DNA of 64,000 nucleotides. It comes from Bog-532 sp963830385. GTDB lineage: Bacteria > Actinomycetota > Actinomycetes > Streptosporangiales > Streptosporangiaceae. The stretch covers positions 930,001 through 994,000 of the forward strand of contig CAWHMD010000002.1 of assembly GCA_963830385.1 (NCBI GenBank), given 5' to 3'. Under the pieces are notes generated by a model. That model did no database searches. It was not told where the DNA came from and was given only the letters and a program-made list of their open reading frames with translations. The position numbers and the translations under genes are program-made. Below are positions 58,974-64,000 of this stretch, one piece after another; within the stretch, counting starts at the first letter, position 1; each line of letters opens with the position of its first letter.

Positions 58974-59471
58974 ATGGCAGAACGCCGAAGGACGCGAAGC
59001 GTCAAGGATGCCGAGGACGATCCCGACCAGCTTGCGCCGGACGAAGCGGAAGAAGAGGAATTCGCCGCCGAGGACGAGGAATTCGCCGCTGAGGACGAGG
59101 ACGGGCCGTCCGGAGAATCGGCTGAGATCGAAGAAGACGAGCGCGAAGCGGGCACCGACGGCAGGCGCGGTGGCAGAAAGCGGCCTGCGGCGAAGAGCCG
59201 GACGGCGCTGACCGTCAAGGACGCGGCCAAGGCGGCCCTGCAGCAGGTCATGGACCTGACCGGCAAGCCCGCCGAGAGCATCACCGGCGTGGAGCGCACC
59301 GAAAACGGCTGGAGGATCGGGATAGAAGTGATCGAGGACCGGAGAATCCCGTCGTCGGCCGACATCCTCGCGACCTACCAAGCCGAGATGGACGAGGACG
59401 GCGAGCTGGTGTCGTATCGGCGGGTCAGGAGGTATCCGCGCGGCCGCGGTGACAGCAATGAGGGATCGTGA
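58974..59471 (+). CDS. gvpO: gas vesicle protein GvpO
   Basis: The 165-residue protein has an acidic, disordered first half (DEAEEEEFAAEDEEFAAEDED). A conserved C-terminal domain follows: AAKAALQQVMDLTGKPAESITGVERTENGWRIGIEVIEDRRIPSSADILATYQ. GvpO is required for gas vesicle formation in haloarchaea and is linked to gvpA expression. The ATG at 58974 has GGAG seven bases upstream and is preferred to 58968. Confidence 0.9.
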   Translation: MAERRRTRSVKDAEDDPDQLAPDEAEEEEFAAEDEEFAAEDEDGPSGESAEIEEDEREAGTDGRRGGRKRPAAKSRTALTVKDAAKAALQQVMDLTGKPAESITGVERTENGWRIGIEVIEDRRIPSSADILATYQAEMDEDGELVSYRRVRRYPRGRGDSNEGS

Positions 59472-59472
59472 C

Positions 59473-59829
59473 ATGCCTCCGGCAAACGTCGTGAGCACTT
59501 CATCATCCGGCGCCGTCCGGGGCGGCCCCGGCAGCCCCCAACCGGCCAACCTCGCCGACATCCTGGAGCGGGTGCTGGACAAGGGCCTGGTGATTGCCGG
59601 TGACATCAGGATCAACCTGCTCGACATCGAGCTCCTGACGATCAAGCTGCGGCTGGTGATCGCTTCGCTCGACACCGCCCGGCAGGTCGGCATCGACTGG
59701 TGGGAGAACGATCCGTGGCTCAGCGCCAAGGCCGCTCGGTCGCAGTCCGGCGGGGAACTGGAAGAAGAGAACCGTCAGCTCCGGGAGCGGATCGCCGAAC
59801 TCGAGTCGGGTGCCGACAGTGGCGGCTGA
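59473..59829 (+). CDS. gvpJ: gas vesicle protein GvpJ
   Basis: A GvpA-like minor shell protein of 118 residues: NLADILERVLDKGLVIAGDIRINLLDIELLTIKLRLVIASLDTARQVG, then a coiled-coil tail (LEEENRQLRERIAELESG). GvpJ helps shape the conical caps. The ATG at 59473, with GAGGGAT upstream, begins two bases after gvpO; earlier in-frame starts overlap gvpO. Confidence 0.88.
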   Translation: MPPANVVSTSSSGAVRGGPGSPQPANLADILERVLDKGLVIAGDIRINLLDIELLTIKLRLVIASLDTARQVGIDWWENDPWLSAKAARSQSGGELEEENRQLRERIAELESGADSGG

Positions 59830-60655
59830 GCAGGCCGTGGCGGCTGGCGAACGGTACGTCTGGCTGTACGCGGTCACCGACGTGGAGTTGCCGGCCGGTG
59901 ACCTGACCGGCGGTGACCTGACCGGCGGTGGCCTGACCGGCGGTGACCTGACCGGCGTCGGCGGCGAAGCGGTCCGGCCGGTCCGGGTGGCCGAGCTCAC
60001 CGCCGTGGTCAGCGACGTCGCCCGGGCCGAGTTCGGTGAAGCCGCGCTGCGCCGCAACCTGGAGGACCTCGACTGGCTGGGGAAAACCGCGCGCGAGCAC
60101 CACGCGGTCATCGAAGCCGTCGCCGGACGGGGACCGGTCGTGCCCATGCGGCTCGCCACCGTGTACGACTCCGATGCGGGGCTGGCCGGGGAGCTGACCG
60201 AGCGAGCCGCCGACCTGCACCGGGCCTTGTCCCGGGTGCGGTCCAGCCACGAGTGGGGAGTGCGGGGCCACGTATCGGAGCCGACGGACAGCCAGGCCGC
60301 CGACGAGCAGTCCGCGAGCCCCGGGGCGGCTTACCTGCAGCGACGGCGGACCCAGCTGAACGCGCGTGAAAACGCTCGCCGCGAGGCGACGCGCAGCGCT
60401 CAGGCCGTGTACGACGAGCTGAGCCGGCTCGCGGCTGGTGCCCGGCTGTACCCGCCGCAGTCACCCGAACTGACCGGCCAGTCGGCGGCGATGGTCCTGA
60501 ACGCCGCCTATCTGGTGGCCGATGACCGTTCTGGCGAGTTCCAGGACCACCTGAAGGAACTGGCCCGCCGTCATCCAGCCCTCCAGCTCACCCTGACCGG
60601 ACCGTGGCCGGCCTACTCGTTCGTCGGCGACGCCAACGCCGAGGATGCGCAGTGA
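59810..60655 (+). CDS. gvpL: gas vesicle accessory protein GvpL
   Basis: The 281-residue second GvpL/GvpF-family protein has YVWLYAVTDVELPAG, a four-fold GDLTG repeat (residues 30-49), VVPMRLATVYDSDAGLAGEL, HEWGVRGHV, AYLQRRRTQLNARENARRE and a final LTGPWPAYSFVGD. GvpL contacts many other Gvp proteins and bridges the assembly complex. It overlaps gvpJ by 20 bp from the GTG at 59810; GTG 59819 is an alternative. Confidence 0.9.
   Translation: MPTVAAEQAVAAGERYVWLYAVTDVELPAGDLTGGDLTGGGLTGGDLTGVGGEAVRPVRVAELTAVVSDVARAEFGEAALRRNLEDLDWLGKTAREHHAVIEAVAGRGPVVPMRLATVYDSDAGLAGELTERAADLHRALSRVRSSHEWGVRGHVSEPTDSQAADEQSASPGAAYLQRRRTQLNARENARREATRSAQAVYDELSRLAAGARLYPPQSPELTGQSAAMVLNAAYLVADDRSGEFQDHLKELARRHPALQLTLTGPWPAYSFVGDANAEDAQ
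59897..59956 (+). repeat. four tandem 15-bp repeats inside gvpL
   Basis: The unit GGTGACCTGACCGGC repeats four times, the third with one change. It encodes GDLTG each time. Fifteen is a multiple of three, so copy number can change without breaking the gene. Confidence 0.9.
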
Positions 60656-60897
60656 CCGAGCAGCCACGGGCGGGAGCGCGGGAGCAGGCCGTCGCCGGGC
60701 AGCGCATCGCGCTGGTGGACCTGCTGGACCGCGTGCTCGGATGCGGAGTGGTGATCACCGGGGACATCACGCTGTCGATTGCCGACGTCGACCTGGTGAC
60801 GGTGTCGCTGCGGGCGCTGGTGAGCTCGGTGAGCGTCCTGGCGGAAAATCAGCCGCTGGCCGCGAGCGGAGGTAATGATGATCGATGGGAGAAATAG
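60652..60897 (+). CDS. gvpS: gas vesicle protein GvpS (GvpA-like)
   Basis: This 81-residue GvpA-family paralogue has IALVDLLDRVLGCGVVITGDITLSIADVDLVTVSLRALVSSV. It has a short polar leader and tail. In Streptomyces the gene in this position is called gvpS; it is likely a minor shell component. GTG start overlaps the gvpL stop by 4 bp, and its end overlaps gvpK. Confidence 0.87.
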   Translation: MTEQPRAGAREQAVAGQRIALVDLLDRVLGCGVVITGDITLSIADVDLVTVSLRALVSSVSVLAENQPLAASGGNDDRWEK

Positions 60898-61186
60898 TCC
60901 CGAGCCCCGGCGCCGATTGCGGATGCAGACCAATCCCGAATCGGCCGAAAAGGATCTCTCCGCGCTGGTGCTCGCGCTGGTCGAGCTATTGCGCCAATTG
61001 ATGGAGCGCCAAGCCATTCGCCGCGTCGAGCAAGGCACGCTCTCCGACGAGCAGGTGGAAAAAATTGGGCTGACGCTGATGGCGCTGGAAGAACGGATGA
61101 CCGAGCTTCGTGAGCATTTCGGGCTCACGATGGAAGACCTCAACCTTGACCTGGGCCCGCTGGGACCGCTGCTGTCGAACTCATAA
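60878..61186 (+). CDS. gvpK: gas vesicle protein GvpK
   Basis: The 102-residue last gene of the operon: EKDLSALVLALVELLRQLMERQAIRRVEQGTLSDEQVEKIGLTLMALEERMTELRE, then the conserved LNLDLGPLGPLL. GvpK is needed for vesicle maturation. ATG 60878 has GGAGG five bases upstream; the ATG at 60875 is also possible. Its final 60 bases are duplicated behind the IS element at 62923. Confidence 0.92.
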   Translation: MIDGRNSPEPRRRLRMQTNPESAEKDLSALVLALVELLRQLMERQAIRRVEQGTLSDEQVEKIGLTLMALEERMTELREHFGLTMEDLNLDLGPLGPLLSNS

Positions 61187-61251
61187 TGCCGCAGTGGGCG
61201 TATTTGCCTGCCCACTACGGCATTATGAGTTCAGCTGAGCCTGCCGTCTAA
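61127..61251. repeat. 125-bp target-site duplication, left copy
   Basis: Bases 61127-61251 are identical in all 125 positions to 62923-63047. The copy covers the last 60 bases of gvpK, a large hairpin and the stop region of csbD. It ends exactly where the inverted repeat of the IS element begins. Confidence 0.95.
61177..61232. terminator. 23-bp-stem hairpin terminator behind gvpK
   Basis: GAACTCATAATGCCG… at 61177-61199 pairs with 61210-61232 across a ten-base loop, with one mismatch. Before the IS arrived it lay between the convergent gvpK and csbD ends and could serve both. The identical second copy is at 62973-63028. Confidence 0.85.
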
Positions 61252-62922
61252 CCTGACTTTTATCACTGGGAGTGGGATCGGCTCGGCGGTAGCGCTGTGA
61301 CGTGCTGGTTTGCTGGCTACTAGCGCGGGATTTGCGCACTAAGGAGTGGGCCTGGGCCGTGGCTCATAGGCTCGCCGGGTGGCGTACGTCCGCACCGTAA
61401 AGACCGTGTCAGGGGCGATGGCGGTCCAGATCGTGTGGTCCTCCCGCCGCGGGTCGCGGAACATCGAGCACATCGGCTCGGCGCATGACGACGCTGAACT
61501 GGAGGTGCTGAAGGCCGCAGCGAGGCAGCGGCTGGCCGCCGGGCAGCTGGAATTCGGCCTCGGGCCGGCCGGGCCGGGACCGTCCGGACCGCTGGAGATC
61601 GCCTCCGCGCGGATGGGGCACTTGCTGGATGCTCTGAGCAGGGCTTATGACGCGCTCGGATTCGGCCCGGCCACCGGGGGCGACGAGGTGTTCCGGCAGC
61701 TCGTGCTGGCGCGGATCATCGAGCCGGCCAGCAAGCAGGACTCGCTGCGGGTTCTGGAGGAGGCGGGCGCTCCCGCGCCGTCGTATCCCACACTCAACCG
61801 GCGCCTGCCCATCTGGGCGGAGGAATCGTGGCGGCAGGGCCTGTCGGCGGCGTGCGCCGCGCACGCCCGGGTCGGCCCGGCGTCGCTGGTCCTCTACGAC
61901 GTGTCCACGCTCTACTTCGAGGCAGACCAGGGGCGACGGGTTCCGCGAGCCCGGCTTCTCCAAGGAACGCCGCCTGGAGCCGCAGATCACCATCGGCCTG
62001 CTGACCGGCCAGGAAGGGTTCCCGCTGATGGTCTCCGCCTTTGAGGGGAACAAGGCCGAGACCAGGACCATGCTGCCGGTCATCGAGAAATTCATGGCCG
62101 CCCACCGGCTGGCGGACGTCACCGTGGTCGCGGACGCCGGAATGATCTCCGAGGCGAACCAGAAGGCGATCGAGGCCGCCGGGCTGTCGTTCATCCTCGG
62201 CATGAAGATCCCCGACGTCCCCTACCAGGTCATGCAGTGGAAGCGGGAACACCCGGGCGAGGACATCCCCGACGGGCACATCTTCGTCCAGCCCTGGCCG
62301 GCCGGGCCATCATCCAAGCGCCGGGATCAGATGATCTACTACCAGTTCCGGACTGACCGGGCGCGGCGGACGCTGCACGGGATCGATGAGCAGGTCGCCA
62401 AGGCCGCCAAGGCCGTCGCCGGGCTGGCCCCGGTCAAGCGGAACCGGTTCATCACTCTCGACGGCGCCACCAAGAGCATCAACCGCGAGCTTGAAGCCAG
62501 GGCACGGGACCTAGCCGGGCTGAAGGGCTACCGCACCAACCTGGCCGCCTGCCCCGACGGCACCCCGGTCACCGCGGACTTCGTCATCGGCAGCTACCAC
62601 CAGCTCTGGAACATCGAAAAGAGCTTCCGCATGTCAAAGTCGGACCTGCGGGCACGGCCCATCTACCACCGCAAGCGGGACTCCATCGAAGCACACCTGA
62701 CCATCGTCTTCGCCGCCCTGGCCGTCACCCGCTTCATCGAGCACCGCACCGGCTGGTCCATCAGGAAATTCGTCCGCACCGCCCGCCGCTACCGCACCGT
62801 CCAGATCCGCGCCGGCCAGCACACCCTCACCGCCGAAGACCCGCTCCCACCCGACCTCCGCGACGCCCTCGCCCTCATCAAACAGCCCGAACGAGGTGCG
62901 CACTAAATTGATAAAACTCAGG
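61252..62922 (+). mobile_element. IS1634-family insertion sequence with very long target duplication
   Basis: The 1,671-bp element ends in CCTGACTTTTATCA at the left and the complement of CCTGAGTTTTATCA at the right (13 of 14 equal). It holds one transposase gene and is flanked by the 125-bp duplication. IS1634 from Mycoplasma mycoides is known for target duplications of a few to several hundred bp, so the length fits the family. Confidence 0.93.
61379..62906 (+). pseudogene. IS1634-family transposase, frameshifted
   Basis: The GTG at 61379 starts MAYVRTVKTVSGAMAVQIVWSSRRGSRNIEHIGSAHDDAELE, the family leader, and reaches the DDE region VLYDVSTLYFEADQG. One extra G in the GGGG near 61933 shifts the frame. 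The true continuation GDGFREPGFSKERRLEPQITIGLL runs on with VVADAGMISEANQ, FRMSKSDLRARPIYHRKRDSIEAHL and a C-terminal end at 62906. The transposase would be inactive unless frameshifting occurs or the extra base is an assembly error. Confidence 0.9.
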
Positions 62923-63047
62923 ACGATGGAAGACCTCAACCTTGACCTGGGCCCGCTGGGACCGCTGCTGTCGAACTCATAATGCCGCAGTGGGCGTATT
63001 TGCCTGCCCACTACGGCATTATGAGTTCAGCTGAGCCTGCCGTCTAA
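62923..63047. repeat. 125-bp target-site duplication, right copy
   Basis: A perfect copy of 61127-61251. It brings the last codons of gvpK (not a gene copy), the hairpin, and the bases CTA at 63044-63046 that form the stop codon of csbD on the minus strand. Confidence 0.95.
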
Positions 63048-63238
63048 GGCTTCATCCCCTTACGGAGATCCTTGCCTGCGTCTTTCACCTTTTCGGTGGC
63101 CTGCCGGGCCGCGCCACCGGTCTGCTCGTTCTTGCCCCGGGCCTCGAGATCAGGCTGGCCGACGGCCCGGCCCGTCTTTTCCTTGACTTGGCCCTTACCC
63201 ATCTTGGACTTGTTGCGGATCTTGTCGAAGAGCCCCAT
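63044..63238 (-). CDS. CsbD-family stress protein
   Basis: A 64-residue hydrophilic protein starting MGLFDKIRNKSKMGKGQVKEKTGRAVGQPDLEARGKNEQ, the CsbD pattern, and ending DLRKGMKP. CsbD is a SigB-controlled general stress protein of Bacillus of unknown mechanism. The ATG at 63238 follows an AGGAGGTACC ribosome site (minus strand). The longer frame upstream covers the next gene and is a shadow. Its stop codon lies inside the duplicated 125 bp. Confidence 0.9.
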   Translation of the reverse strand: MGLFDKIRNKSKMGKGQVKEKTGRAVGQPDLEARGKNEQTGGAARQATEKVKDAGKDLRKGMKP

Positions 63239-63294
63239 AGCCGGTACCTCCTTTTCAGTACCAGCACTTCCCCGATAATCGCCTGCTAACCGGA

Positions 63295-63483
63295 TTAATC
63301 GGGCAGACTCCGGCGGTGGCGGATGATCAGCCAAATGCCGTAGATGACGCCGCAGAAGAAGAGCAGAAGGCCCAGCAGTACCTTCAGGATCAGCATGGGA
63401 GTAATAGGCGGACGCAGCGCCTTCAGCCCGGCCGTGACGGCCGATCTGACCGAATCCTTCAGGCGCTTCCAGATGGCCCGCAT
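63295..63483 (-). CDS. small membrane protein
   Basis: This 62-residue protein has a basic amphipathic start (MRAIWKRLKDSVRSAVTAGLKALR), one membrane helix (MLILKVLLGLLLFFCGVIYGIWLII) and RHRRSLPD. GGGAGA lies five bases before the ATG. It lies 56 bp upstream of csbD on the same strand and is probably co-transcribed as a stress gene. Family unknown. Confidence 0.75.
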   Translation of the reverse strand: MRAIWKRLKDSVRSAVTAGLKALRPPITPMLILKVLLGLLLFFCGVIYGIWLIIRHRRSLPD

Positions 63484-63627
63484 AGAGCATCTCCCGACGA
63501 TCTTAAGCTCTCATTGCCAATGAACATTTTACCGCGAAAACGGCAGTTTCGCTGCCCGCGAGTGCAGTAATGCCGTCATTCAGTAAAGGCCAGCCCCCGG
63601 CCGGAGTCCCGGCTTAGCCTGAGGGGC

Positions 63628-64000
63628 GTGACGAGCCTGCTCGGCGATGAGGTGCTGGCGCTGCTGCCCGCCGTGGTCCGCGGGTGTATCACCGAGCCGT
63701 GCTGGTGGCGCGACGAACTGGTGGGCCTGCAGGTGATGACGGGGCTCAGCGATCTGTCGCTCCCGGACCAGCTGACCGGGTACCGGCGGGTGGAGACGGC
63801 GCGGTCCCGGCAATGGCCCTGGCAGGGTGACGCGCTGGTACACGAGAGCTCGATCGTGCACCAGGGGGTCAGCTTCTTCGGGCCGACGCTGATCGGGCCG
63901 GGCTGCGAGGTCGGGCCGAACGCGACGATCTACGGGCCGACGGTGGTGGAGTCGGGGACCTATCTGGGGCCGGGCGCGGAGATCCGGCGCTGCCTGCTGC
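63628..64000 (+). CDS. left-handed beta-helix (hexapeptide repeat) protein, N-terminal part
   Basis: GTG at 63628 opens a frame running off the window. After about 70 residues with CWWRDELVGLQVMTGLSDLS, the sequence becomes isoleucine/valine-patch repeats: SSIVHQGVSFFGPTLIGPGCEVGPNATIYGPTVVESGTYLGPGAEIRR. This is the hexapeptide fold of acyltransferases and of the GlmU C-domain or sugar-nucleotidyltransferase relatives. Activity cannot be told from the fragment. Confidence 0.75.
   Translation, partial: MTSLLGDEVLALLPAVVRGCITEPCWWRDELVGLQVMTGLSDLSLPDQLTGYRRVETARSRQWPWQGDALVHESSIVHQGVSFFGPTLIGPGCEVGPNATIYGPTVVESGTYLGPGAEIRRCLL

Noticed and set aside
62923..62985. Second gvpK copy behind the IS element
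   Set aside because: Only about 60 bases of the gene end are present, as part of the 125-bp duplication. There is no start or upstream part.

Overview
The window is very GC-rich chromosomal DNA of a filamentous actinomycete, best matched to the Streptosporangiales/Streptomycetales type. The evidence is an Lsr2 nucleoid protein, class F sortase, many ECF and SigF/SigB-type sigma factors, a galU-moeA-sepX divisome neighbourhood, a pSAM2-like integrative element and an actinobacterial gas vesicle cluster. No species can be named from the sequence alone.

Layout. 1-16.7 kb: housekeeping and stress genes. These are zwf (cut by the window edge), a DUF3500 protein, a four-gene operon (DUF4397 surface protein, sortase, ECF sigma, RskA-like anti-sigma), an SDR, topoisomerase IB, an APC permease, a CarH-like B12-binding regulator, Lsr2, a second ECF sigma/anti-sigma pair with an extra stand-alone zinc-finger protein, and two VOC proteins. 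16.8-33.4 kb: an integration hotspot at the 3' end of tRNA-Arg(CCT). The youngest element is an 11.8-kb actinomycete integrative and conjugative element (AICE). It is bounded by 44-bp identical att sites (21564-21607 and 33307-33350) and carries RepSA, an FtsK-like transfer ATPase, Xis, Int and cargo. Its integrase is broken by a 2-bp shift just before the catalytic tyrosine. To its left lie decayed relics of at least one, perhaps two, earlier elements at the same tRNA, split by an IS21-family insertion and an IS110-family copy.

33.4-41.7 kb: conserved core. A CBS protein is followed by fmdB-mtnP preceded by a CIRCE heat-shock operator, 5-FTHF cyclo-ligase, then galU-moeA-moaC-mogA-GNAT, ending in sepX/glpR and tRNA-Ala. 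In this setting the MoeA homologue may be the divisome gephyrin-like protein Glp. 41.7-53.9 kb: regulators (MerR-DICT, GAF-ANTAR, ArsR, SigF-type, winged helix), a hydrolase, an acyltransferase/glycosyltransferase/P450/DUF998 operon and gene relics. 54.3-63.0 kb: a GntR regulator, an AT-rich stretch full of TAGTCAA motifs, and a gas vesicle operon of ten genes (two gvp-associated proteins, then gvpA, F, G, O, J, L, S, K). An IS1634-family element sits behind gvpK inside a perfect 125-bp target duplication that left both gvpK and the convergent csbD intact.

Several genes carry one- or two-base frameshifts. Some lie in mobile DNA, where decay is expected. Others lie in ordinary genes, so assembly indels must be considered. 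All coordinates were read by eye from the sequence; functional calls rest on recognised motifs and family knowledge, not on database searches.
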